Below are positions 48,724 to 57,558 of a DNA stretch of 64,000 bases, one piece after another. This DNA comes from a virus, in the IMG/VR virus record IMGVR_UViG_3300020183_000012, positions 62,001-126,000 of that record; one strand, given 5' to 3'. How positions within the stretch are numbered: position 1 is the stretch's first letter; each line of letters starts with the position of its first letter. Made by a program: the position numbers and the translations under genes. The notes beneath the pieces were generated by a model. That model saw only the letters and a program-made list of their open reading frames with translations, was not told the origin of the DNA and made no database searches.

Positions 48724-49389
48724 ATGAAAAAAATCATAATGCAGCATTATACTGGTGAAATAAGCGGCTTAGTAAAATTATCAATAGAAAATATAAGTAA
48801 ATATGCAAAGAAGGTGGGATCAGAATATAAGCTTATAACTGGAAATGTTTTTCATTCCAATCTGAGTCCCCCGTGTCAAAAAATGCACATGCTTAATGAA
48901 ATTTTTGATTCATATGATGTTGTAGTAATGATGGATACAGATATGTTTAAAACAAAAAATGTTAATTTAAGTATATTCGAAGATACTGACGGAGTTGGGA
49001 TATTCACAAAAGATCAAAAAAGAGTTTTTAAAATGTTCAAAAAAATCCATCCAAATTTAGCAAATATAGAATATCCATATTTTGGAGGATGCATATGGAG
49101 AATGGATTTAAATTTGAGACAAACATTAAGAAAACACTTAGTTGAAGATGAAATATTAAAATTTAATTGTTCATTTGAAGATGAGGCAATATTCCATAGA
49201 CTTGCAACTAGAGCAGGAATAAAAGAATGTAAAATATTAGAAGAGATGTGGGGATACGGGAGTTATTATCCTAATCTTGAAGAACAGGCCATCATACACA
49301 TAAGAACAAAAATAAATCCAAATAATAAATTTTTAAAACGAACAAAAATGGAAAATTATATTGAGATTAAAAATGGGGGGATAATATAA
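48724..49389 (+). CDS. Putative GT-A glycosyltransferase, 221 aa
   Basis: YDVVVMMDTDMF carries the D-x-D metal-binding motif of GT8-like enzymes; YFGGCIWRMDLN may be the acceptor side. Overlaps the next gene by 1 nt. Confidence 0.55.
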   Translation: MKKIIMQHYTGEISGLVKLSIENISKYAKKVGSEYKLITGNVFHSNLSPPCQKMHMLNEIFDSYDVVVMMDTDMFKTKNVNLSIFEDTDGVGIFTKDQKRVFKMFKKIHPNLANIEYPYFGGCIWRMDLNLRQTLRKHLVEDEILKFNCSFEDEAIFHRLATRAGIKECKILEEMWGYGSYYPNLEEQAIIHIRTKINPNNKFLKRTKMENYIEIKNGGII

Positions 49390-50183
49390 TGAAATATTTA
49401 ATATATCAATACTGGGATGGAGATATAAATGAAGGTGCTAAATTTTCATCAAAACTGATGAAAGCATATGCAAAACAAATAGAATCAGATTATGTTTTTG
49501 AACTTAATCCAAAATTCAGAACTGATCTTGGTAAATATTCTCCTCACTATGGCCAATTTAAAATTGTATATGACAGCTTATTTAATAAGTATGATAAGAT
49601 TTTGTTTGCAGATACCGATGTGTTTCCAGTGGAAAATTTAAATAAAAATATTTTTGATGAATTTACATCAGATGTTGGGATGTGCACTGAACCATATCAG
49701 CCAAAAGCAAGATTAAAAATGAAAGGAAGTATAAATTCAAAAAATGACGAAAAGTGGGCAAAAGCAATAGAAAAAAAATGGAAAGCAAAAATGCCAAGGG
49801 GAGAAGATGGATTGTTGAAGGTTTACAATTCTGGTGTTGTTCTTTATTCCCAAAAGGGGATAGAGCAAATGAGAAAAAGATTTGTAGATTTTAAAAAATA
49901 TGTAAATTATATAAAGTCATGTGACTTGCCAGTTTTTTATACATGTGACCAGCCATATTTGCATGCTATGCTAAAAGTTTGCGAATTAAATTATCAAGAA
50001 ATGGAAAATGGATGGAATAGTTATATACATTATATTTTAGATGAAAATCAAAACAAAAAAATAAATGACACTCGTAATAAAAATACAAAGTTTGTGCACA
50101 TTCAACTTAGAGGAGCAGACAATTTTAGCGAAGATGTTTTATGGAGAATAACAAATAGATCTATAGCGGAGTGGGGAATATGA
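49389..50183 (+). CDS. Putative GT-A glycosyltransferase, 264 aa
   Basis: YDKILFADTDVFPVENLN has D-x-D; later VYNSGVVLYSQKGIEQ and TCDQPYLHAML are GT-A-like. Fourth in a run of glycosyltransferase-like genes, so the group probably acts on one glycan. Confidence 0.55.
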   Translation: MKYLIYQYWDGDINEGAKFSSKLMKAYAKQIESDYVFELNPKFRTDLGKYSPHYGQFKIVYDSLFNKYDKILFADTDVFPVENLNKNIFDEFTSDVGMCTEPYQPKARLKMKGSINSKNDEKWAKAIEKKWKAKMPRGEDGLLKVYNSGVVLYSQKGIEQMRKRFVDFKKYVNYIKSCDLPVFYTCDQPYLHAMLKVCELNYQEMENGWNSYIHYILDENQNKKINDTRNKNTKFVHIQLRGADNFSEDVLWRITNRSIAEWGI

Positions 50184-50285
50184 TTGACTCCAAATAAACA
50201 AGAGTGTATAGAATATCTAAATAAATTAAATTATATTCAGTTTGATAAAACTGATGTAGACTATTATTTTTTAAAGTCTAATTGA
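50184..50285 (+). CDS. Possible short protein, 33 aa, TTG start
   Basis: Reads LTPNKQECIEYLNKLNYIQF..., codon use like its neighbours, with GGGGA just upstream. Overlaps the end of the convergent gene. It may be a remnant of the preceding glycosyltransferase. Confidence 0.3.
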   Translation: MTPNKQECIEYLNKLNYIQFDKTDVDYYFLKSN

Positions 50286-50967
50286 TATTTTTACTAAGAG
50301 CAATTATACATCTTTGTATTGTGTCTTTTTTTTCTTCTTCTGAAAATTCTACTCGTATTTTTTGTAAAAACATCATAGAGTCCTCACCCATTAGTTCAAG
50401 TATGACATGTTCGTAAAAGTTTCTATAGGAACCCGAGTATCCATCATGTATTTTTCTATGATCTATGCCAAGTTGTTTCTCAAGATCACATAAATCAGAC
50501 CACCATTCATCTATATCTTTTTTTGACAAAGTTCTACCATCAACTGTTTTTATCAGACTGCATTGATTTCTTGTGTTTGGATATATCACTTTTAGTCTTT
50601 CATATCTGGGCTTAAACTCTTCTTCTGGTATTATCCCATATATTCTGCAGTTATATGGGCGTTTATCGTGTATGGTGCATTTGTTTTCTTTAGATAGAAA
50701 TATGCATGGGTTGTCTTGTGAATTAAAAACATATGATGTCAGTGCTTTTTCAACAAGGTTTATAAAGGACTCTTTGCTCCAATTATTTGTTATAAAATTC
50801 CATATTAATTTAAATTCAACATTAAGTAAATTAGGCTGCTGTTTGGAGCAGCACCATGATGAACAGCCACCCTCATTTTCTGGCTTTAATATCCAATCCA
50901 TGCAGCCTGTAGTTTCAGGTATTTTGTTATACAGTAAAGACAGATCTTCAAATATTTTTTTACTCAT
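50278..50967 (-). CDS. YkgJ-family cysteine-cluster protein
   Basis: 229 aa. GCMDW, GGCSSWCCSKQQP, then NPCIFLSKENKCTIHDKRPY and NCRIYG form the Cys-rich metal-binding core of the YkgJ/UPF0153 family, found in many bacteria and phages and of unknown role. Confidence 0.75.
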   Translation of the reverse strand: MSKKIFEDLSLLYNKIPETTGCMDWILKPENEGGCSSWCCSKQQPNLLNVEFKLIWNFITNNWSKESFINLVEKALTSYVFNSQDNPCIFLSKENKCTIHDKRPYNCRIYGIIPEEEFKPRYERLKVIYPNTRNQCSLIKTVDGRTLSKKDIDEWWSDLCDLEKQLGIDHRKIHDGYSGSYRNFYEHVILELMGEDSMMFLQKIRVEFSEEEKKDTIQRCIIALSKNIN

Positions 50968-51041
50968 ATATAATTTTCGACATCATTGACAAATGATTAT
51001 TTTATTAAAAAATATAATATGTCAATAGGATGTAAATAAAA

Positions 51042-52637
51042 ATGAAAAATTGGTATAAACACATTAAAATATCTGAAACAAATACTGAAGAAGACAAACA
51101 CATAACTCTTACTTCAAATGAAGAAAATATTTTTAACATAATAAGATCTGCACGTAGCAAATACGCGAGTGATGTATCTCTTAGGGTTGCTGGAGGATGG
51201 GTTAGGGACAGGTTGCTAGGCAATATGTCTGATGACATAGATATAGCAGTTAGCGGAGGAAATGGCATAGTAATAGCAGAAGCAGTAAGAAAATTTGATC
51301 TTGATATGACTGGCGGAAAAAGAACAGATGATCCTTATTCTGTAAGTCTAGAAAAATCAAATAAAGGCTTAAAGGAAAAAAGTGCAGGCTTGCAGGTTGG
51401 TGGTATCAATATACTCGGTATGAAAATTGAATTTGTTCCAATGAGAACAGAAGTGTATTCTGAAGAAAGTAGAATTCCCTTAATAAGAGCAACTGACAGC
51501 CCATCTGAAGACGCAAAAAGAAGAGATCTTACAATAAATTCTCTATACTACAATCTAGATACAAGAGAAGTAGAAGATTACACTGGGGGATTTGATGATC
51601 TTAAAAGCAAGGTACTGAAAACACCAATAAGCCCACTAGAGACATTAATAGAAGATCCGCTGAGAGCGCTTAGGGCGATAAGATTTGTATCTAAAATGCC
51701 TGGTTTTAAACTTGATGATTCTTTGCTTTCTGCTCTATCAATGAAAGAATTACACGATGCATACAGAAAAAAAGTTTCACCAGAAAGAGCAAAAGTAGAG
51801 ATAGAAAAAATAATAAAGGGAGAAAGACCGTCAGATTCTATTAGATTGCTTTTGCAAAGCGGACTTTATTTACCCGTTTTTTCAAGTGAAAGACTTGACT
51901 CATTTAAGCCAATAACCATGGATCAAAACACCAAGCACCATAAATTAAACTTACTTAACCACACAATTTTAGTTGTTGAAAATCTTGATAGGATCATGAG
52001 AGAAAATGGATTCTCTGATAGAGAAAGATATCTTGCAGTACTTGCTGCTCTTTTTCATGATTTTGGCAAAATGGATCCTTCAATAGAAAAACCAAGTAAA
52101 AAAGACCCATCTCAATCAAGCTATCATGGACATGAAAATGTTTCAGCAGAGATTGCCGAAGAAATACTTAAAAGACTTGGTTTTGGCGCGGACAGAAATA
52201 TAGTAAAGTCAATAGTAGAGAGCCACATGATACCGCACTCTTTTATTGATTTGAGCAACAAGTCAATCGGAAATTTTATTAGAAGATTTGAAAGTTTGCC
52301 TATTGATGATGAAATAAAAGAGTCTCTTTGGAAACTTGTGTTTGTCCATTCAATTGCAGATACTATGGGCAAGGGAAAAATAGATGAAAAAGAACTTGAA
52401 GAAATAGAGCAAAAGAAAAAATCTATAAGTAAAATAGAAGAGTTCTTAAAAGAAAGAGAAAAAGTGGGCAAAAAACCTATTTTAAATGGCAATCAAATAA
52501 TGAAATTGTTTCCAATGAAAGATCCTAAAAGTCGATACATAGCAGATATGCAAAAAACACTTTTAGAAGCACAGGACAATGGATCTGTAACTAACGAAGA
52601 GCAAGCAAAAGAATATTTACTTGAATTGTTTAATTAA
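51042..52637 (+). CDS. cca: CCA-adding tRNA nucleotidyltransferase with HD domain
   Basis: 531 aa. Starts MKNWYKHIKI (tag). The nucleotidyltransferase core is intact: VAGGWVRDRLLG (49-60), SDDIDIAV with catalytic Asp65/Asp67, RRDLTINSLYYN (160-171), and EDPLRALRAIRF (204-215). A C-terminal HD domain has LAALFHDFGK (HD at 339-340). It should restore or add 3' CCA. None of the seven tRNAs in this window encodes CCA, so the enzyme and tRNAs make sense together. Confidence 0.9.
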   Translation: MKNWYKHIKISETNTEEDKHITLTSNEENIFNIIRSARSKYASDVSLRVAGGWVRDRLLGNMSDDIDIAVSGGNGIVIAEAVRKFDLDMTGGKRTDDPYSVSLEKSNKGLKEKSAGLQVGGINILGMKIEFVPMRTEVYSEESRIPLIRATDSPSEDAKRRDLTINSLYYNLDTREVEDYTGGFDDLKSKVLKTPISPLETLIEDPLRALRAIRFVSKMPGFKLDDSLLSALSMKELHDAYRKKVSPERAKVEIEKIIKGERPSDSIRLLLQSGLYLPVFSSERLDSFKPITMDQNTKHHKLNLLNHTILVVENLDRIMRENGFSDRERYLAVLAALFHDFGKMDPSIEKPSKKDPSQSSYHGHENVSAEIAEEILKRLGFGADRNIVKSIVESHMIPHSFIDLSNKSIGNFIRRFESLPIDDEIKESLWKLVFVHSIADTMGKGKIDEKELEEIEQKKKSISKIEEFLKEREKVGKKPILNGNQIMKLFPMKDPKSRYIADMQKTLLEAQDNGSVTNEEQAKEYLLELFN

Positions 52638-52647
52638 TGTAAAAAAT

Positions 52648-53331
52648 ATGAGATGTCCATCTGTTTTTATAGTTTCTCAAGGAGGGTGTGGATCCTCAGT
52701 TTTTTTTGATCAACTTGGATATGGATCAAAATGTGAGCGTGTAACTGGCTGTGTATGTGTAAAAAAACATGTAAAGTCTTCATTCTTAAAAAAAATGAAG
52801 TTCCCAAAAAATACTAAAATTTTATACATATATGGAAACCCATATGATCAAATCATATCATTGTCAAGAAGAAATTTGATACCGCTTTTAATATATGAAT
52901 ATGAAAATTCATGTAATGAAAAATACATAAACGCGTTTAGTAATTCTAGTTTTTTAAAATGGGTTAACTATGAATTAAAAAATGCTACAAAAAAAAATGA
53001 CGAAGACCTTACGGCTGAATATCTATCTAGATACACAGAAGACAATAATGTACTTTTGGACTTTAAGGAGCACTATATGTCTTGGAGAAAAGTACCAATT
53101 AAAAATGTTTCTGTGAGGCTTATAAAATATGATGAAATATTAAAATCTGGAAAAGAAAAAATATGCTCATGGCTTAAAAGAGATTTTCATTTTGAACCTA
53201 AAAAAAGAAATTCAAACTATATAAATTTCAAAAACAACCATCCTGATTTGTTTAAAAAAATAGAAAATAAATATAAAAATTGGTTCAATATATATGAAAA
53301 ATTACCATTAGTTGAAGACATAATATGGTAG
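52648..53331 (+). CDS. Sulfotransferase-like protein
   Basis: 227 aa from the ATG at 52648. VFIVSQGGCGSSVFFDQL resembles the PAPS-binding 5' loop, and YIYGNPYDQIISLSRRN the 3'-phosphate segment. It could act on the same glycan as the neighbouring glycosyltransferases. Moderate confidence. Confidence 0.5.
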   Translation: MRCPSVFIVSQGGCGSSVFFDQLGYGSKCERVTGCVCVKKHVKSSFLKKMKFPKNTKILYIYGNPYDQIISLSRRNLIPLLIYEYENSCNEKYINAFSNSSFLKWVNYELKNATKKNDEDLTAEYLSRYTEDNNVLLDFKEHYMSWRKVPIKNVSVRLIKYDEILKSGKEKICSWLKRDFHFEPKKRNSNYINFKNNHPDLFKKIENKYKNWFNIYEKLPLVEDIIW

Positions 53332-53455
53332 ATGAATGAAAAACCGCAAACAGTATAAATTAAATTTATACCAAGTTGGGGGTAAATTAAGAAAAGGTCT
53401 GGTAACAATTGTACGGTAATAGATATCGTATATTTATAAATTAAGGAAATTTAAA
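53332..53455. other. Short AT-rich intergenic region
   Basis: Contains GTATATTTATAAATTAAGG before the next gene, possibly promoter plus ribosome site. No ORF of note. Confidence 0.35.
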
Positions 53456-53974
53456 ATGAAAAATTGGTTTTTGAAGTCAGCAGAATCTGGAGATGAAAAA
53501 TTAAAGTCTTTTGTTGAAAGCGTAGAGTTTAAGACAACAAAAAAGAAGCCACTTAATTATGTTTTTTATCAAATAATTAATGGAGACGTAAGTAAAATGC
53601 CAGCTTTGAGCTATGGAGTAAACGACAAAGATCAGAATCTTATAGTTACTCAATTTCCGGACGAAGGTGAGGAAGAAACACAAAATATGGCAAAGAATGG
53701 AGATATAATCGTATCCGGGCCTGCGCATGAAAAATATGTAGTAAAACAAGAAAAATTTAAAAAGAACTATTCTGGAGAGATTGGTGAAAGCGTTTCTCCT
53801 GAGCAGTCTACCAGGATGGCTGCAAAGTATACAGGACAAGAAGAAATAATGTTTACTGCTTCATGGGGAGAAAAAATGAGGCTTAAACCTGGAGACTACA
53901 TAATAAAAGAAGATGAAAACAAATACTATAGAGTTAGACGTAAAATGTTTGAGTTGACATACGAGCCAGTGTAA
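53456..53974 (+). CDS. Tagged hypothetical protein, 172 aa
   Basis: Starts MKNWFLKSAESG (tag). The C-terminal segment FTASWGEKMRLKPGDYIIKE then YYRVRRKMFELTYEP resembles a small beta domain found in other phage proteins. Function unknown. Confidence 0.55.
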   Translation: MKNWFLKSAESGDEKLKSFVESVEFKTTKKKPLNYVFYQIINGDVSKMPALSYGVNDKDQNLIVTQFPDEGEEETQNMAKNGDIIVSGPAHEKYVVKQEKFKKNYSGEIGESVSPEQSTRMAAKYTGQEEIMFTASWGEKMRLKPGDYIIKEDENKYYRVRRKMFELTYEPV

Positions 53975-53990
53975 ATGGTATAAATATGTT

Positions 53991-54623
53991 ATGAAAAAAC
54001 CATTCAATCTACATAGATTTGCGTCAAATAAAATACCAGCGACAAAAGCCAGTATTCTTGTTGACAATTTGAGAAACACGTATGTCGCTAAAATAATTAA
54101 AAATAAAAAAATAGATAAAAATCTATATATAGATTTAAATAAAAAAAATTTATATGTAATAGCTGAACTTAATAGTATATTTAATCATTCTAGGTATAAA
54201 AATTTAAGCATGATGGTTTATTTACTTCAATCATCGATGCCGATTCAAAATATTCCAGTTGGAATAATTATTGATTATTTGTTACACAATCCAATGGCAC
54301 TATTAGAAGCAATAGGAAATGCATATTCATACAAAAACTTTACACATCCAGATCGGTTTACAGCACCTTATACGAATAATATTAAAACAAAAAATAAAAC
54401 CGACTTTAAAAATATATTAGAAATTTTACCATTAGATTGGATTAATTTAGTACTGTTAAAAGGCACAAACATAATAGAAGTTGTAAAAATTATGTGTGAA
54501 ATAAATTTTGATTTTTCAAAAGTCAATAAAGAATCTATTAGGGCATTAAGATTGAACAAAAGAATTTTAAATAGTATCGATGATTGTCCTAATCTTAAAG
54601 GTTTTTTAGCCAGTAAAAAGTAA
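53991..54623 (+). CDS. Hypothetical protein, 210 aa
   Basis: Basic N-terminus KKPFNLHRFASNK, then a largely helical protein. Not recognised. Confidence 0.5.
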   Translation: MKKPFNLHRFASNKIPATKASILVDNLRNTYVAKIIKNKKIDKNLYIDLNKKNLYVIAELNSIFNHSRYKNLSMMVYLLQSSMPIQNIPVGIIIDYLLHNPMALLEAIGNAYSYKNFTHPDRFTAPYTNNIKTKNKTDFKNILEILPLDWINLVLLKGTNIIEVVKIMCEINFDFSKVNKESIRALRLNKRILNSIDDCPNLKGFLASKK

Positions 54624-54634
54624 TATTTTATATT

Positions 54635-54862
54635 ATGAATACATTATTAATAAAATTAAAGTCTTATGTATGTGCGTTTTTTTCTTTTATATCTTCTGAA
54701 TTAAATATAATTGATAGCCAGGTAAAGCAAAAACAAGAACCTAAAAAGTCTACAAGAAAAACCGGATCTGAATCTGAAAGGCTTTCATATTCTCAAAAAA
54801 ATAAAATAGAAAGTTACTTAAAAAATAATTCAAAGTCTAAATCAATAAAGAAGAATAAGTAG
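54635..54862 (+). CDS. Hypothetical basic protein, 75 aa
   Basis: Short hydrophobic start (LKSYVCAFFSFISSELNIID), then a Lys/Ser-rich disordered tail. Weakly supported. Confidence 0.4.
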   Translation: MNTLLIKLKSYVCAFFSFISSELNIIDSQVKQKQEPKKSTRKTGSESERLSYSQKNKIESYLKNNSKSKSIKKNK

Positions 54863-54867
54863 CATAC

Positions 54868-55125
54868 TCATCTTCTTTTCTTTTTGCATTCAGATTGAGG
54901 AATAAGAAAAATTGGGAATGTGGCAATAGACATAAATATTAACATTGCTATAAAGCTTGAAATCTGTTCGTCAACCATTATATACTCTTTCAGTATATGG
55001 CCAAATATTGAAGAAACAGGAAGAGATGGCAACATAAAAACAGCACAACACAACCACGGTATAAAGTTGGCGCAAACAGTTTTACCAGTTCTTTCCAGTA
55101 TTATCTTAATTTTATTATAATCCAT
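54868..55125 (-). CDS. Small membrane protein, 85 aa
   Basis: AAAGGAGAAAACA precedes the ATG at 55125. Two transmembrane segments (FIPWLCCAVFMLPSLPVSSI; ISSFIAMLIFMSIATFPIFL) and a basic end. Not recognised. Confidence 0.6.
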   Translation of the reverse strand: MDYNKIKIILERTGKTVCANFIPWLCCAVFMLPSLPVSSIFGHILKEYIMVDEQISSFIAMLIFMSIATFPIFLIPQSECKKKRR

Positions 55126-55205
55126 TGTTTTCTCCTTTGTATATTTAATTATTATATTAATATAAAAATTACCCTCCTAAAAGTACGATATAAAATAATT
55201 GATTT

Positions 55206-55922
55206 ATGAAGTACTTGGTATACACTGTATCTGATTTTACTGATTACGCAGAAGAGTGCATAGCATATCTTTATGAAAGCATAATAAACAATAATGATGC
55301 GTCGATTTTTGATTTTTGTATAGTTTCAAATAATAAAAATTTAAAGTCTAATTTTGATATAATATTTGATGATAATAATAGTAGCTATATAGGGTGGTCA
55401 AAGTACACAAAAAAATTACCAAACGGATATGATGGCTATCTATATTTAGATAGTGATATATTATTTAATGAAAAAATTAAAAACATGTTTGGGCAATATG
55501 ATAATTCAGTTGTATGTGAAAGTCAACAGATGGCATCTCCATGGTTTATGTTTAGTTTATCAAGCGAAGAAGAAAAAAAAGAAATGTCAAAAATAAATGG
55601 ATTTAATGCTGGGACTTTTGCTTTCAAAAAAAAAGATGTTTTGATAGAGATAAGTAACATATGTGATAGAATAAAAAATAAAAATTTTAATACGATACAG
55701 CAGGCCTGTACTGAGCAAACATGTTTTAACTATTGGATTTTTAATTGTTTAAAGAAAAAAATACTTTTTAACAACTTGACAAGAATGGTTCAATTGCATG
55801 TTACTGAAAAGCAAGAAAATAAAAGCGTTTTTCATTTTTGCGGATTTACGGGTAATATGAAAGACAAATATGAAAGAATGAAAAAATTTATAGAAAGGTA
55901 TGAAAAAAATGGATCGAGATAA
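55206..55922 (+). CDS. Putative GT-A glycosyltransferase, 238 aa
   Basis: DGYLYLDSDILFNEKI carries a D-x-D (LDSD) motif in the GT8-like context; NGFNAGTFAFKKKD is a typical later segment. Overlaps the methyltransferase gene by 23 nt. Confidence 0.6.
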   Translation: MKYLVYTVSDFTDYAEECIAYLYESIINNNDASIFDFCIVSNNKNLKSNFDIIFDDNNSSYIGWSKYTKKLPNGYDGYLYLDSDILFNEKIKNMFGQYDNSVVCESQQMASPWFMFSLSSEEEKKEMSKINGFNAGTFAFKKKDVLIEISNICDRIKNKNFNTIQQACTEQTCFNYWIFNCLKKKILFNNLTRMVQLHVTEKQENKSVFHFCGFTGNMKDKYERMKKFIERYEKNGSR

Positions 55923-56436
55923 AATGATATCGCTTTTACCTAAAAATCTAGTTTGGGTTGAACTTGGAGTTTTTGAGGGGGAATTTTCTAAAAAAATATT
56001 CGAACTAACACAGCCAAAAGAACTTCATCTTGTTGACATATTTCCAAAATCTATGGTGTCTGGAGATAAAGACGGGAAAAACAGAAAAACGCTAGACTTA
56101 AGAAATATTCCAAGTGAACTTAAAGATTATTTTAGGGGCAAAAATGTTCATATACACAAATGCACAACAACGGAATTTTTAGAAAAAGCAATAGAAACTT
56201 CTATGCATATAGATGCAGTGTATATAGACGCTGATCATTCTTATGGAGCTGTTGCTTCTGATTTAAAAAGAAGCTTTCAGGCCTTAAAAAAAGGTGGATA
56301 CATATGTGGGCACGACTATAATCCTCAAAGATTTCCAGGAGTAGTAAAAGCAGTTAATGAATTTTGTGCAAAAAGAAATCTAAAGATAGAGACAAAGACA
56401 GAAGATCTGCTACCTTCTTATCTTATAAAGTTATAA
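55900..56436 (+). CDS. Class I methyltransferase (Methyltransf_24-like)
   Basis: 178 aa. WVELGVFEGEFSKKIFE is motif I, DAVYIDADHSYGAVASDLKR and GGYICGHDYNPQRFPGVVKA the later motifs. Close in type to the methyltransferase at 41122. Coupled to the glycosyltransferase before it, suggesting sugar methylation. Confidence 0.8.
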   Translation: MKKMDRDKMISLLPKNLVWVELGVFEGEFSKKIFELTQPKELHLVDIFPKSMVSGDKDGKNRKTLDLRNIPSELKDYFRGKNVHIHKCTTTEFLEKAIETSMHIDAVYIDADHSYGAVASDLKRSFQALKKGGYICGHDYNPQRFPGVVKAVNEFCAKRNLKIETKTEDLLPSYLIKL

Positions 56437-56439
56437 AAA

Positions 56440-57120
56440 TTAACTTGAAATGTTTTTTCTTGTCTTTTGATTTATATAAGAATAAACCTCTAATATATCG
56501 TCATGGGCTGTAGTTATGTGCTCAAGCTCCCAGCCTTCTATTTTATCAGAATTTGATATTTTTTCTTTCATTTCTTCAAGCATTGGTATCATTTGATGTA
56601 TTTTTTCCATCATCATACCTTGGTTCTGATTAAAGCAATCATCACATGATGAAGAAGCTTTTTTTGTTGCAGGATTAGACTTAATTATATTTATAGTGTC
56701 GGTATAGTTTTTATCGTATCTCTGTTTTATAAATGCATTTAAATTATTAACTTGTTGAGGAGAGGCGATTCCAGATATTGCATTATTAAAAATTTCTATC
56801 ATTTGACCGTTTATAAACTCAAGTTGCCCTCCAATGTTGTTTGGCAAATTGTTCATTGGAAGCGCTTCAAATATACCTTTATTAGCTTTTCCTAATGAGG
56901 TGATCATTGCAGCAATATCTTTAGCCCCAGCAATTCCAGAAGATGCAATCATATTTTTAAGTTGACTGGAATAGGCATTTAGTGTTTGCGAAACTTGCTG
57001 ATTATTTGATTGATTTGCACCTTGTGCATTTTGGGTATTTTGTTCGTACTGTGGTGCTGCGCCAGGAATTACTGCACCGAATCCTTGATTTTGCTGCGAT
57101 GACTTAAACCAATTATGCAT
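56440..57120 (-). CDS. Tagged Gln/Asn-rich protein, 226 aa
   Basis: Starts MHNWFKSSQQNQ (tag), then a Gln/Asn-rich low-complexity region and a helical domain with SSCDDCFNQNQG. Not recognised. Confidence 0.5.
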   Translation of the reverse strand: MHNWFKSSQQNQGFGAVIPGAAPQYEQNTQNAQGANQSNNQQVSQTLNAYSSQLKNMIASSGIAGAKDIAAMITSLGKANKGIFEALPMNNLPNNIGGQLEFINGQMIEIFNNAISGIASPQQVNNLNAFIKQRYDKNYTDTINIIKSNPATKKASSSCDDCFNQNQGMMMEKIHQMIPMLEEMKEKISNSDKIEGWELEHITTAHDDILEVYSYINQKTRKNISS

Positions 57121-57161
57121 AATATATATGTATTATGTATAATATTTAAAAAACCTTTAAG

Positions 57162-57494
57162 CTATTCTTCTGGGTTTATTCTAAAATAAATGTCTTTTAT
57201 TTTAGAATTAAGATATTCATTTTGAAAATCTGCATCAATAGCATCTTCTATTGCAGAAAAAAGATCATCTAGTAAAGATGATGAATTTTTACTAAAATCA
57301 AATGTTTCGTTGACAAAATTTTCCATTTGATCTGAATTTTGTATATTATTTGGATTTATATAAAATGGATAAATGTAGCTATTGGGACCGTTGAGACCAT
57401 CTGGTATTTGCCAAATTTGATCCCAATTTATGCCTTCTATTTTTTCTAAATTATGGCTATTCTCTTCTTTGTTTTCTTCGTTTTTGTCTTTCAT
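57162..57494 (-). CDS. Hypothetical acidic protein, 110 aa
   Basis: Acidic, Asn-rich, no recognised family. It lies 41 nt past the stop-proximal neighbour on the same strand. Confidence 0.5.
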   Translation of the reverse strand: MKDKNEENKEENSHNLEKIEGINWDQIWQIPDGLNGPNSYIYPFYINPNNIQNSDQMENFVNETFDFSKNSSSLLDDLFSAIEDAIDADFQNEYLNSKIKDIYFRINPEE

Positions 57495-57558
57495 ATATCT
57501 TATTTCGTCATAGGATAATATTTTTTTTAAGAGAATATACTCATATTAGGAGATTTAA

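Noticed and set aside
43500-57500. T4-type late promoters (TATAAATA) in the AT-rich part
   Set aside because: Similar words occur (TATAAAATAATTGA at 44533 and 55188), but in sequence this AT-rich they are expected by chance and show no consistent spacing.
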